From Marinobacter sediminicola (lineage in GTDB: Bacteria > Pseudomonadota > Gammaproteobacteria > Pseudomonadales > Oleiphilaceae), in the NCBI RefSeq assembly GCF_031157525.1, contig NZ_JAVIXR010000001.1, positions 124,001 to 188,000 on the forward strand: 64,000 nt of DNA. The letters run 5' to 3'. Position 1 is the first letter of the stretch, and every line of letters starts with the position of its first letter. Shown here piece after piece: positions 54,614 to 63,622 of this stretch. The notes under the pieces are model-generated. The model saw nothing but the letters and a program-made list of their open reading frames with translations, made no database searches and was not told the origin of the DNA. The position numbers and the translations under genes are program-made.

Positions 54614-55678
54614 ATGTCCCGCAAAACTGCTACCGGAAAGCCCGCTAAATCCCGGGTGAGAAAGTCGGCGCCTCATCCGGTGTCTCGCGAAGACAGCAAG
54701 CAGGCTAGCCCTGGCCCGCAAGTGGTGCAGCAGGGGGTTGTATGGGTAACGGTAGATGAGGATAACCATGGTCAGCGCGTGGATAATTTTTTGTTGGCGC
54801 AGCTTCGTGGGGTGCCCAGAAGCATCATTTATCGCATCGTGCGCAAAGGCGAGGTGCGAATTAATAAGGGCAGGGTGAAGCCGGATACCCGTCTTGTGAC
54901 GGGCGATCAGGTGCGTATCCCACCGGTTATACGGAAAGAAAAAGTGCCGCAAGCTGCTCCAGGTAGTCGGGTGCAGAGTGTCGTAGAGGCTGCGGTAGTG
55001 TTCGAGAACGACCAGATGCTGGTGGTTAATAAGCCATCTGGAATAGCAGTGCACGGTGGTAGTGGTCTCAGTTTCGGGTTGATTGAGGTGCTGCGGTCAG
55101 CTCGGCCGGAGGCGCGCTTCCTCGAATTGGTGCATCGCTTGGACAGGGATACTTCCGGTCTGGTTATGGTTGCCAAGAAACGCTCAGCTTTGCGTTTTTT
55201 GCAAGATGAACTTCGGCAAAGGCGCATTCGCAAGCAGTACCATGCACTGGTTGCCGGGGATTGGCCGGATAAGCTTAGTCGTGTTGAAGAGCCTTTGTTG
55301 CGCTATGAAATGCCTAATGGGGAGCGTCGGGTCAGGGTGGATGAAGCTGGCAAGGCCTCATTGACAACCTTTCGTTGTTTGGAGCGCTACAAAGGGTACA
55401 GTCTGGTGGAGGCCTCGCCCATTACTGGTCGAACCCATCAGATTCGCGTTCACAGTTTGTGTTCCGGTCATCCGATAGCGGGTGATGACAAGTATATGGA
55501 TGATGTAAGTCTCAAAGCGTTTCGGGCGGTTGGTGGGCAGCGTTTAATGTTGCACGCCAGAGCACTCGAATTCTCCCTGCCTGTTACCGGGGAGGCGGTT
55601 CGGTTTGAGGCACCTTATGATGATGTATTCAGTCACGTGCTAGGCAGGCTTGAAGTGCGTGCGACGGGAGCAGATTAA
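54614..55678 (+). CDS. rluC: 23S rRNA pseudouridine synthase (RluC)
   Basis: Protein of 354 aa that makes pseudouridine in 23S rRNA (positions 955, 2504, 2580 in E. coli). After a basic unstructured N-terminus there is an S4 domain (about 50-110; GQRVDNFLLAQLRGVPRSII) and the catalytic domain with LELVHRLDRDTSGLVMVA (catalytic Asp near 177), TGRTHQIRVH and GDDKYMD. AAGGA precedes the ATG. It is divergent from rne, as in many gammaproteobacteria, and overlaps the HAD gene (TAATG). Confidence 0.95.
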   Translation: MSRKTATGKPAKSRVRKSAPHPVSREDSKQASPGPQVVQQGVVWVTVDEDNHGQRVDNFLLAQLRGVPRSIIYRIVRKGEVRINKGRVKPDTRLVTGDQVRIPPVIRKEKVPQAAPGSRVQSVVEAAVVFENDQMLVVNKPSGIAVHGGSGLSFGLIEVLRSARPEARFLELVHRLDRDTSGLVMVAKKRSALRFLQDELRQRRIRKQYHALVAGDWPDKLSRVEEPLLRYEMPNGERRVRVDEAGKASLTTFRCLERYKGYSLVEASPITGRTHQIRVHSLCSGHPIAGDDKYMDDVSLKAFRAVGGQRLMLHARALEFSLPVTGEAVRFEAPYDDVFSHVLGRLEVRATGAD

Positions 55679-56325
55679 TGGATGTGAAAGCGGTTATCTT
55701 CGATTGGGATGGAACCTTGGTGGATTCCGTAGACCATATTGCCGAGAGCCTGCACCAGGCAGCCACAGATCTCGGGTACCCGGCGCTGGAGCGAGAGGCA
55801 TACCGGGACATAATTGGTTTGGGCATGGTTGAGGCTTTGGAGCGGCTTTATCCGGGGCTTGGTCGCGACGAGATAACAAGCATACGAGAAGGGTATGCGA
55901 ATTATTTCTTTCGTAAAATAACAACGCCGCAGAATCTTTTTGAAGGTATGGCGGATGTCGTACTGGATCTTCAGAGTTCTGGTCGCGGGTGTTCGGTAGC
56001 AACTGGCAAAAGTCGCAGAGGGCTTGAGCCCGCGCTGGTTTCCAGTGGGTTGGGGCCGCATTTTGATATTACCCGCTGCGCCGATGAAACCCGATCCAAG
56101 CCAGATCCGCGCATGCTGGAAGAGATTTTGCTTTTTTATGGCATCAAACCTGCCGAAGCCGTCATGATCGGCGATACCCGCTATGACCTGGAAATGGCGC
56201 AGCGAATCGGTATGCCCTCTATTGGTGTGGAGTGGGGTGTGCACAAGCGCGACGTGCTTGGTGATTATGCGCCTCACGCGATTGTAGATACTGTTGCGGA
56301 CCTTCGCGACGTACTTGGTTTGTAG
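55678..56325 (+). CDS. HAD-family hydrolase (phosphoglycolate phosphatase-like)
   Basis: HAD phosphatase of 215 aa. Motif I VIFDWDGTLVDS, motif II VATGKSR, motif III SKPDPRMLEE and motif IV IGDTRYDLEMA are all present, with an alpha-helical cap. It resembles phosphoglycolate phosphatase, but the substrate is undetermined. Its ATG overlaps the rluC stop (TAATG), so translation is coupled; sppA follows 38 nt later, a common gene order. Confidence 0.92.
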   Translation: MDVKAVIFDWDGTLVDSVDHIAESLHQAATDLGYPALEREAYRDIIGLGMVEALERLYPGLGRDEITSIREGYANYFFRKITTPQNLFEGMADVVLDLQSSGRGCSVATGKSRRGLEPALVSSGLGPHFDITRCADETRSKPDPRMLEEILLFYGIKPAEAVMIGDTRYDLEMAQRIGMPSIGVEWGVHKRDVLGDYAPHAIVDTVADLRDVLGL

Positions 56326-56363
56326 GTTGGCCTTGGTAAATTTATTTCTGACAGGAAACGTTC

Positions 56364-57389
56364 ATGAGTGACTGGGATTCCGATAAAGCGCCTGAGTGGG
56401 GAGATAAACCTGCCGAGCAAGGTGCGTTGCGACGCAAGCCAAACCTGCCGCCGGAGACAGGGCGCGACTGGAAGTTGATAGAAAAGCTGGTGATGTCATT
56501 GCAGTCTGAGCAGCGTCGTAGCCGGCGCTGGGGTATCTTTTTCAAGTTCCTTACCTTTGCTTACCTGTTTGCACTGTTGGCGATTGTTTGGTCACCGCTC
56601 GGTGGGAGCTTGGAGGCAACAACTGGCGAGCATACAGCGGTTGTCGAAATTAGCGGGCCAATTTCTGCTGATGAGATCGCCAGTGCCGACAATATTGTTG
56701 GCTCGTTGCGATCAGCATTTGAGCAGGAGAATGCTGTGGCGGTGATATTACGTATTAATAGTCCGGGAGGGAGTCCTGTTCAGTCCGGTTATATTTACGA
56801 CGAGATCAAACGCCTCAGGGGCGAGCACCCGGAGAAGAAAATCTATGCGGTGATCTCGGATATCGGTGCGTCCGGCGCTTATTATATTGCGGCAGCGGCT
56901 GATGAAATCTACGCAAACCGCGCCAGCCTTGTAGGCTCTATTGGTGTTGTAGCTGGCGGTTTCGGGTTTACAGGTGCTATGGATAAGCTGGGTGTTGAGC
57001 GTAGGCTTTATACATCAGGCGATAACAAGGCGTTCCTGGATCCGTTTTCCCCAGAGCAAGAAGGGGAGGTGGCCTTCTGGCAAAGCGTGCTCGAGAACAC
57101 GCATCAGCAATTTATAGAGGCTGTAAAGAAAGGGCGCGGAGACCGCCTTGCGGACGATGAGCGGCTGTTTAGTGGGTTGGTTTGGAGTGGAGAGCAGGCT
57201 CTTGAGCTTGGGCTGATTGATGGGCTGGGAAGCACCTCCTATGTTGCCAGGCAGATTGTTGGTCAGGAAGACTTGGTCGATTACAGTCGCCGCAAAGGGG
57301 CGCTGCGAGATCTTGTGGATCAGCTTGGTGTCTCTTTTGGTCAGGGCATTGCTTCGCAACTCGTGGAGTCTCGACTGGAATTACGCTAA
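56364..57389 (+). CDS. sppA: Signal peptide peptidase SppA (S49)
   Basis: Inner-membrane serine protease of 341 aa that degrades leftover signal peptides. After a cytoplasmic N-terminus there is one membrane helix (FFKFLTFAYLFALLAIVW), and then the peptidase domain: RINSPGGSPVQSG, DIGASGAYYIAAAAD with the nucleophile Ser near 170, GSIGVVAGGF, and the general-base Lys in SGDNKAFLD near 222. The short (~340 aa) form matches Pseudomonas and Bacillus SppA. It is in the rluC-HAD-sppA operon. Confidence 0.94.
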   Translation: MSDWDSDKAPEWGDKPAEQGALRRKPNLPPETGRDWKLIEKLVMSLQSEQRRSRRWGIFFKFLTFAYLFALLAIVWSPLGGSLEATTGEHTAVVEISGPISADEIASADNIVGSLRSAFEQENAVAVILRINSPGGSPVQSGYIYDEIKRLRGEHPEKKIYAVISDIGASGAYYIAAAADEIYANRASLVGSIGVVAGGFGFTGAMDKLGVERRLYTSGDNKAFLDPFSPEQEGEVAFWQSVLENTHQQFIEAVKKGRGDRLADDERLFSGLVWSGEQALELGLIDGLGSTSYVARQIVGQEDLVDYSRRKGALRDLVDQLGVSFGQGIASQLVESRLELR

Positions 57390-57408
57390 TAGCGGGCGGG
57401 AGAGGTTG

Positions 57409-58005
57409 CTAGGGCTCCATTAGCGGATTTCTGTCCCAGGCTATCAGCATTTCATTGAGCGCGATAAGTGGGAGGCCGACAAGGCTGTTCGGGTCTCTGC
57501 CTTGCAGTTCTCGGAAAAGGCTTATGCCCAGGCCTTCCATTTTAAAGCTGCCCGCGCAGTCGTAAGGTTCTTCTTTGTGCAGGTATGCGTCGATCTCCCG
57601 GGTCGTCAGATCGCGAAAATGTACGGTAAATTGCTCACAATAAGTTTGTAGATTTCCGGAGTCGACGTCCAGAAGCGCAAGCCCGGTATGGAAGTTGACG
57701 CTTTTGCTACTGCACTGCTCCAGTTGCTGGAAGGCAGTTGAGTAATTTCCGGGTTTATTTAACAGGGTGCCGTTGGGTAGGGCGGCAACTTGATCCGAGC
57801 CAATAATCCAATGTCCTGGGTAACTGGAAGCCAAGGCGATGGATTTACTTTCGGCTAAGCGTGTCGCCAGGGTAACGGGATCTTCTCCTGGTACTGGTGA
57901 TTCGTTAATATTCGGACTTGCACAGCTGAAGGGCAGCCCGAGCCGGGCTAGAAGCTCCCGGCGATAAGGGGAAGAAGACGCCAGCAGCAGGTGTTTCCGG
58001 GGCAT
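57409..58005 (-). CDS. yceF: Maf-like nucleotide pyrophosphatase (YceF type)
   Basis: House-cleaning enzyme of 198 aa. LLLASSSPYRRELLARLGLPF is the Maf start motif, with the catalytic Asp/Glu region in IIGSDQVAAL and REIDAYL. In YceF-type proteins the substrate is 7-methyl-GTP. It is convergent with sppA and divergent from yceD with a 138-bp gap, the same place as in the E. coli yceF-yceD-rpmF region. Confidence 0.94.
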   Translation of the reverse strand: MPRKHLLLASSSPYRRELLARLGLPFSCASPNINESPVPGEDPVTLATRLAESKSIALASSYPGHWIIGSDQVAALPNGTLLNKPGNYSTAFQQLEQCSSKSVNFHTGLALLDVDSGNLQTYCEQFTVHFRDLTTREIDAYLHKEEPYDCAGSFKMEGLGISLFRELQGRDPNSLVGLPLIALNEMLIAWDRNPLMEP

Positions 58006-58143
58006 GAGTCGGTGCTCCTTCGATAATTTTGGGCCAATTTCTGTGCCCGTATCGTAAAATACACCTACGAAAACGGAAAGCCCTTGGCAAAAGCGGACGA
58101 AGTCTTTGACAGCAGCGAGCTTCGCCCCTAGAATTGCGCGCCT

Positions 58144-58698
58144 ATGTCAAATGCGTCTAGTGCCGAATTACCGAAAATAGTCGACCCATATAAGTTGGCG
58201 GAGCACAACAGCGTACTGGAGGGAGAAATTCCTCTCAGTGCATTGTCTCGTTTCCGTGAAGCTGTTTTTGGGTTTGAAGATGGTGCTGTCTGTCGCGTAA
58301 AGCTGTCCTTTTATAAGGATAGCGAGCGTCGCCGCATCGTCTCGGGTGAGTTGGAGGTTCCGGTAAATCTGGAGTGCCAGCGTTGCATGGGGCCTATGAA
58401 ATCTGTGTTGGTTTCTCAGTTCGTACTTGGGCTGGTGACCAGTGATGAGCAGGCCCAAGGTTTGCCTAAAGACCTTGAACCTTTTCTGACTGATGATTTC
58501 AGTGCGGATTTGTGGTCGATGACAGAGGACGAGTTGCTGTTGGTTTTGGCGCCGTACCCTCTTCACGATCGGGGCGAATGCCCGGCTAACGAAGACCTGA
58601 AAGCTTATGAGCCAGATGGTTCTTCTGCAAAACCTGAGAAGAAGGCAGGCGAAAACCCGTTCAGTGTGCTGGCGGGGCTCAAGAATACAAAGCATTAA
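58144..58698 (+). CDS. yceD: YceD-family protein (DUF177), 23S rRNA accumulation protein
   Basis: Protein of 184 aa. VNLECQRCMGPM is the conserved Cys-containing motif, and the C-terminus has PYPLHDRGECPAN followed by NPFSVLAGLK, both typical of DUF177. In E. coli, YceD affects 23S rRNA accumulation. It lies just before rpmF, as in most gammaproteobacteria. Confidence 0.93.
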   Translation: MSNASSAELPKIVDPYKLAEHNSVLEGEIPLSALSRFREAVFGFEDGAVCRVKLSFYKDSERRRIVSGELEVPVNLECQRCMGPMKSVLVSQFVLGLVTSDEQAQGLPKDLEPFLTDDFSADLWSMTEDELLLVLAPYPLHDRGECPANEDLKAYEPDGSSAKPEKKAGENPFSVLAGLKNTKH

Positions 58699-58803
58699 TC
58701 AGGGCGTGGGCATCTATAATGGGCGCCGGCGCAATCAAACGAACATACGTTATTCGTAACCCTATTCAAGTAAAGTTTACGTTAACAGGTCAGGAGTAGA
58801 ACC

Positions 58804-58983
58804 ATGGCTGTACAGAAGAACCGTAAGACTCGTTCCAAGCGTGGCATGCGTCGTGCCCACGATGCCCTGAGCACTGCAGCTCTGAGCACTGATTCAACAA
58901 CGGGTGAAGTTCATCGCCGTCACCACGTATCTCCAGACGGGTTTTACCGTGGCAAGCAGGTAATCGAAGCTAACGACGAGTAA
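58804..58983 (+). CDS. rpmF: 50S ribosomal protein L32
   Basis: 59-aa basic protein: [20 protein letters not shown] followed by [21 protein letters not shown]. The Zn-binding cysteines of other L32 forms are absent, as in the Cys-less bacterial version. AGGAG lies before ATG 58804. The gap to yceD is 105 nt. Confidence 0.97.
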   Translation: MAVQKNRKTRSKRGMRRAHDALSTAALSTDSTTGEVHRRHHVSPDGFYRGKQVIEANDE

Positions 58984-59026
58984 TCTCGTTGTATAGCCGC
59001 GCAAACCTCAATCGAGTGGGCAAGCG

Positions 59027-60028
59027 GTGAATCCGGTTACCATAGCGGTTGACGCCATGAGTGGCGATCGAGGCCCGGCAGTGGTAGTAGCTGCGGCCCT
59101 CGAAGCGGTGTGTGAAAACAAAGCCTTGAGCTTCATTCTGGTGGGAATCCGGAGTGAGCTTGAGGCTTTGTTGCATGAGGGGCACCCACGAATTCGTATT
59201 GTTGAAGCTGCAGACGTTGTGCGCATGAACGAGCGCCCGTCCCATGCGTTGCGGCATAAAAAAAACTCGTCCATGGCAATTGCCTTGAGGCTGGTGCGTG
59301 ATGGCGAGGCTCAGGGGTGTGTCAGTGCGGGGAATACCGGGGCCTTGATGGCATTTGGTCGTTCCATTATCCGTATGTATCCGGGCATTGAACGCCCTGC
59401 AATCACCAAACTTATCCCCTCGCTACGGGGGCGCTGCCATGTTCTGGATCTTGGCGCCAACGTTGATTCCAGTGCGGAAAACCTCTACCAATATGCCCTG
59501 ATGGGCTCACTGATGGCATCGGCAATCTGCAGTCAGGGCGAGCCTCGAGTGGCGCTGTTGAACGTTGGCGAGGAGGAGATAAAAGGCAACGAGCAAGTTC
59601 GCCTTGCCTCTCACATGCTCGCCCAATGCGACTCCATTAACTATATCGGCTACGTGGAAGGCAGTGATCTGTTTCGTGATGTTGCGGATGTAGTGGTTTG
59701 TGATGGCTTTGTGGGTAATATCGCGCTGAAAACGGGCGAGGGTGTCGCCGGGTTGCTTATTGAGTTGATGGAGCAGGCATTTACCCGCACTCTTTACGGC
59801 CGTTTTGTAGGTCTTCTCGCACGTCCTATCATCGGTAGGCTTCTCCGTTTGATGGATCCTTCGCGGCACAATGGTGCCAGCCTTCTTGGCCTTCAGGGCG
59901 TGGTTATAAAAAGCCACGGCAACGCCAATGAACGGGCCATGCTTGCGGCCATTCGCCAAGCCGTTCTTGAGGTTGAACTCGAGGTCCCCAGGCGCATTAA
60001 TGAGCGTCTCGATGATTTGATGCTTTGA
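59027..60028 (+). CDS. plsX: Phosphate acyltransferase PlsX
   Basis: Enzyme of 333 aa converting acyl-ACP to acyl-phosphate for phospholipid synthesis. VTIAVDAMSGDRGPAVVVAAAL, SAGNTGALMAFG, LDLGANVD and VCDGFVGNIALKTGEGVA are the family signatures. GTG 59027 is the start. The position between rpmF and fabD is the canonical one. Only 44 nt separate it from rpmF. Confidence 0.97.
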   Translation: MNPVTIAVDAMSGDRGPAVVVAAALEAVCENKALSFILVGIRSELEALLHEGHPRIRIVEAADVVRMNERPSHALRHKKNSSMAIALRLVRDGEAQGCVSAGNTGALMAFGRSIIRMYPGIERPAITKLIPSLRGRCHVLDLGANVDSSAENLYQYALMGSLMASAICSQGEPRVALLNVGEEEIKGNEQVRLASHMLAQCDSINYIGYVEGSDLFRDVADVVVCDGFVGNIALKTGEGVAGLLIELMEQAFTRTLYGRFVGLLARPIIGRLLRLMDPSRHNGASLLGLQGVVIKSHGNANERAMLAAIRQAVLEVELEVPRRINERLDDLML

Positions 60029-60157
60029 GTAGCCCTCTGCCTCTGGCTCCTTGAAAAAGAGCTTGTTTGAAATCATTCGGTTTATTCGCGCAAAATCCAG
60101 CCAACTTGTACTATTGGCTAATCTCCTGAAACTCCCAATGACGATAAGATCCCGCTT

Positions 60158-61096
60158 ATGAAATCAGCCTTTATATTTCCCGGACAGGGTTCCCAGTCGG
60201 TTGGCATGCTATCCATAGCTGCCGAATCTTGGCCCATGATTAACAAAACCTTTGCAGAAGCCTCGAATGTGCTGGGCTACGACTTGTGGCATCTTTGCCA
60301 GAAAGGGCCGGCAGAAGAGCTCAATCAGACCATGATTACCCAGCCCGCGATGCTGACTGCAAGCGTCGCACTATGGCGTGAGTGGTTTGTTGCCGGCGGG
60401 CCGCGGCCCGATTTTCTGGCGGGGCACAGTCTGGGTGAGTACAGTGCGCTGGTAGCTGCTGAAAGCCTTGATTTTGTAGAAGCTGTGAAATTGGTGCGCC
60501 TGCGTGGTGAACTGATGCAAGAGGCCGTTCCTGCTGGCGAAGGCAAAATGGCGGCTATTCTTGGTCTGGAGGACGCCGATGTTGTTGCGGCCTGTGAAGA
60601 AGCTGCGAATGGCGATGTGGTGGCAGCGGTTAATTTTAACGCGCCCGGCCAGGTTGTCATTGCCGGCTCAGTTGCCGCGGTTGATCGGGCTATTGAAGCC
60701 TGTAAAGCCAGGGGCGCGCGTAAGGCTATGCCTTTGCCGGTCAGCGTTCCTTCGCACTGTGCTTTAATGAAGGGCGCAGCTGAAGAGCTGGGTCAGGCTC
60801 TGGATGAGGTTCGTTTTAACGATGCTGTCATCCCGGTTATACAGAATGTTAACGCTGCAGCGGTTACAGATTCAGCTACACTAAAGGCAAATCTGTTGAA
60901 GCAGTTGTATTCTCCGGTATTGTGGACGGATTCGGTTCGCACACTGGTGGGGAATGACGTTAAGGTTGCCCTTGAGTGTGGCACTGGCAAAGTGCTTGCA
61001 GGGCTGGCCAAGCGAATTGACCGGGGGCTCGCCGTTCATGGCATCGAAGACCCCGAGGCGTTGGCTGCTGCACTTGCGGCATTTGAACCGTCTTGA
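60158..61096 (+). CDS. fabD: Malonyl-CoA:ACP transacylase
   Basis: Enzyme of 312 aa that transfers malonyl to ACP to start chain extension. FPGQGSQSVGML and the GHSLGEYSAL nucleophile elbow (Ser near 91) are present, with QVVIAGSV and the catalytic His in VPSHCALM. The length is standard. The 129-nt gap to plsX has no strong promoter by eye. Confidence 0.97.
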   Translation: MKSAFIFPGQGSQSVGMLSIAAESWPMINKTFAEASNVLGYDLWHLCQKGPAEELNQTMITQPAMLTASVALWREWFVAGGPRPDFLAGHSLGEYSALVAAESLDFVEAVKLVRLRGELMQEAVPAGEGKMAAILGLEDADVVAACEEAANGDVVAAVNFNAPGQVVIAGSVAAVDRAIEACKARGARKAMPLPVSVPSHCALMKGAAEELGQALDEVRFNDAVIPVIQNVNAAAVTDSATLKANLLKQLYSPVLWTDSVRTLVGNDVKVALECGTGKVLAGLAKRIDRGLAVHGIEDPEALAAALAAFEPS

Positions 61097-61114
61097 TGTT
61101 TAATGGAGTTGTGC

Positions 61115-61858
61115 ATGTCTCTGGAAGGTAAAACAGCACTGGTAACCGGTGCTACTCGCGGAATCGGAAAAGCTATTGCTCTGGCGCTCGCAAAGCAGGG
61201 TGCAGAGGTTGTCGGCACTGCCACAACCGCAGAGGGGGCAGCAACTATTACCGAAAACCTCCAGGCGGCTGGTGCAAACGGTTATGGCATCGTGATGAAC
61301 GTCGCGAATGCCGAAAGCATTGAAGCTGGCCTGAAAGAAATAGCCAATAGATCTGCGGCACCTCTGATTTTGGTCAATAATGCTGGCATCACCCGTGATA
61401 ACCTGCTGATGCGGCTGAAAGACGATGATTGGGCGGCGGTTCTCGAAACCAACCTCTCAAGCGTGTACCGTACGACTAAAGCTGTGTTGCGAGGCATGGC
61501 GAAGGCACGTTGGGGGCGCGTTATCAACGTAAGCTCTGTGGTTGCCAGTATGGGCAATGCCGGGCAGAGCAATTACTGTGCAGCAAAAGCCGGCGTTGAG
61601 GGGTTTACCCGCAGCCTTGCTAAAGAAATGTCGAATCGTGGCATCACAGCGAATTGTGTAGCCCCTGGATTTATCGACACAGATATGACAAAAAAACTGG
61701 ACGACAAGCAGCGTGAAGCTATGCTGGAAATCATACCCGCGGGTCGTTTGGGGGAGCCGGAAGAGGTGGCAGCGCTTGTTGCTTTCCTGGCATCGGATGT
61801 TGCCGGTTACGTGACTGGGGAAACCATTCATGTGAACGGCGGAATGTACATGGGATAA
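61115..61858 (+). CDS. fabG: 3-oxoacyl-ACP reductase
   Basis: Short-chain dehydrogenase of 247 aa using NADPH. TGATRGIGKAIALALAKQGA binds the cofactor; NNAGITRD, INVSSVVAS and YCAAKAG give the Ser-Tyr-Lys catalytic set; the tail is VTGETIHVNGGMYMG. ATG 61115 is chosen for GGAG upstream and the family N-terminus. It follows fabD by 18 nt. Confidence 0.97.
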   Translation: MSLEGKTALVTGATRGIGKAIALALAKQGAEVVGTATTAEGAATITENLQAAGANGYGIVMNVANAESIEAGLKEIANRSAAPLILVNNAGITRDNLLMRLKDDDWAAVLETNLSSVYRTTKAVLRGMAKARWGRVINVSSVVASMGNAGQSNYCAAKAGVEGFTRSLAKEMSNRGITANCVAPGFIDTDMTKKLDDKQREAMLEIIPAGRLGEPEEVAALVAFLASDVAGYVTGETIHVNGGMYMG

Positions 61859-61920
61859 GCTCCAGCATCGGAGCTCGTGCGCAACTCGTTGTCGCGCAAC
61901 ATGTTTAACCGGATCCCTGC

Positions 61921-61949
61921 TTGTTTGCAGGTAGGGTTTACACTAAACT
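61921..61949 (+). promoter_or_regulatory. Possible acpP promoter
   Basis: TTGTTT (61921-61926) and TAAACT (61944-61949) are 17 nt apart in the 137-nt gap between fabG and acpP. A CCTGC/GCAGG hairpin overlaps the -35. acpP often has its own strong promoter. Confidence 0.4.
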
Positions 61950-61995
61950 GGCAGCACTTGAGTTGCTTGGTAGATACACAATAAGTGAGGACATT

Positions 61996-62229
61996 ATGAG
62001 TACAGTTGAAGAGCGCGTTAAGAAGATCGTTTGTGAACAGCTGGGCGTTAAAGAGTCCGAAGTTCAGAACTCATCTTCTTTTGTAGAGGATCTTGGCGCT
62101 GACTCACTGGACACCGTTGAGCTGGTGATGGCACTGGAAGAGGAATTTGAAACTGAAATTCCTGATGAAGAAGCCGAGAAGCTGGCCAGTGTTCAGGACG
62201 CGATCGACTACATCGTCGCGCATACCTGA
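61996..62229 (+). CDS. acpP: Acyl carrier protein
   Basis: 77-aa acidic carrier protein. [18 protein letters not shown] contains Ser37, which takes the phosphopantetheine. ATG 61996 is chosen because the conserved start [12 protein letters not shown] follows; the frame is open upstream. Confidence 0.98.
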   Translation: MSTVEERVKKIVCEQLGVKESEVQNSSSFVEDLGADSLDTVELVMALEEEFETEIPDEEAEKLASVQDAIDYIVAHT

Positions 62230-62255
62230 TACTCTGCATTGTAGTTAGCCAGGCG

Positions 62256-62294
62256 AAAAGCCGTCCTTGTCATTCAGTGAGGGACGGCTTTTTT
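62256..62294 (+). terminator. Intrinsic terminator after acpP
   Basis: AAAAGCCGTCC/GGACGGCTTTT pair with a 15-nt loop and a T-tract. The position between acpP and fabF suggests partial attenuation of fabF, since acpP is normally made in excess. Confidence 0.9.
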
Positions 62295-62368
62295 ATTGCC
62301 TAAAAATGACCCGAAATGCGGGTTCATTCAGCAACACTGACGCATGAAATGACCAGGTGAGCGCAGTT

Positions 62369-63616
62369 ATGAGTAAACGACGGGTTGTTATCACGGGCAT
62401 GGGGATGTTGTCTCCACTGGGAAACGATGTAGCGACGTCCTGGGAGGCTGTTCTTGCCGGGCGAAGCGGGATCGGCATGATCGACCGTTTTGATACGTCC
62501 GGGTATGGCACCCGCATTGGTGGTGCAATCAAAAACCTGGATCTGGAGTCCTATCTCTCGACAAAAGAAGCCAGAAAACTGGACGCGTTTATTCACTACG
62601 GCCTGATTGCCGCTCAGCAAGCTGTCGATGACAGCGGGCTTGCAGAATATGCAGCGCTGGATAAGGATCGAGTTGGTATTGCTATCGGCTCAGGTATTGG
62701 CGGGCTTGAGTATATCGAAAAGAGCGTGCTGACAATGGAAAAGTCTGGCCCGCGCAAAGTGTCGCCGTTCTTTGTTCCCGCATCGGTGATCAACATGATC
62801 TCCGGTAATGCCGCCATTCGCTTCGGGTACCGAGGCCCGAACATTGCCATAGTGACCGCCTGCACTACCGGTACTCATAACATTGGATACGCTGCCCGCA
62901 CCATTGCTTACGGCGATGCCGATGTCATGCTTGCAGGTGGTTCTGAAATGGCAACAACGCGTACAGGCGTTGCGGCCTTCTCGTCCGCCCGCGCACTTTC
63001 AACCCGTAATGACGAGCCGGAAAAAGCCAGTCGCCCATGGGATCGGGATCGCGACGGTTTTGTACTGAGTGACGGTGCCGGGGTTCTTGTGATGGAAGAG
63101 TTGGAGCACGCCAAAAAGCGTGGTGCGACCATTTACGGCGAGCTGGTGGGTTTTGGTATGAGTGATGATGCTCACCATATTACCGCGCCGCCGGAAGATG
63201 GCGAGGGCGCTGCCCGCTCGATGGACAATGCGCTGAGAGACGCAGGCCTGAAACCGGAAGATGTTGATTACATCAACGCCCATGGCACTTCAACGCAGGT
63301 CGGCGATGTGGCAGAGATTGCAGCCGCCAAGCGGGTATTTGGTGCACACGCAGGCCGACTGGCAATGAGCAGCACCAAGTCCATGACAGGGCACTTGCTC
63401 GGCGCAGCCGGTGCGGTTGAAGCTATATTTTCCTTGCTTGCTATACGTGATGGCGTACTGCCGCCCACGATCAATCTGGATAATCCCGATGAAGGTTGCG
63501 ATCTGGATTTGGTGCCTAATACCTGCCGAAAATCTGATGTTCGCGTGGCTTTATCCAACTCGTTTGGCTTTGGTGGAACCAACGGCACCTTGATTATGCG
63601 CCGCTACGAAGGCTAA
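62369..63616 (+). CDS. fabF: 3-oxoacyl-ACP synthase II (FabF)
   Basis: Condensing enzyme of 415 aa. [20 protein letters not shown] starts it; catalytic Cys is in [14 protein letters not shown] (near 165) and the His residues in NAHGTSTQ and [23 protein letters not shown] ends it. ATG 62369 follows AGGTGA by 9 nt; GTG 62357 is a less likely start. pabC follows 6 nt on. Confidence 0.97.
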   Translation: MSKRRVVITGMGMLSPLGNDVATSWEAVLAGRSGIGMIDRFDTSGYGTRIGGAIKNLDLESYLSTKEARKLDAFIHYGLIAAQQAVDDSGLAEYAALDKDRVGIAIGSGIGGLEYIEKSVLTMEKSGPRKVSPFFVPASVINMISGNAAIRFGYRGPNIAIVTACTTGTHNIGYAARTIAYGDADVMLAGGSEMATTRTGVAAFSSARALSTRNDEPEKASRPWDRDRDGFVLSDGAGVLVMEELEHAKKRGATIYGELVGFGMSDDAHHITAPPEDGEGAARSMDNALRDAGLKPEDVDYINAHGTSTQVGDVAEIAAAKRVFGAHAGRLAMSSTKSMTGHLLGAAGAVEAIFSLLAIRDGVLPPTINLDNPDEGCDLDLVPNTCRKSDVRVALSNSFGFGGTNGTLIMRRYEG

Positions 63617-63622
63617 GGGGCC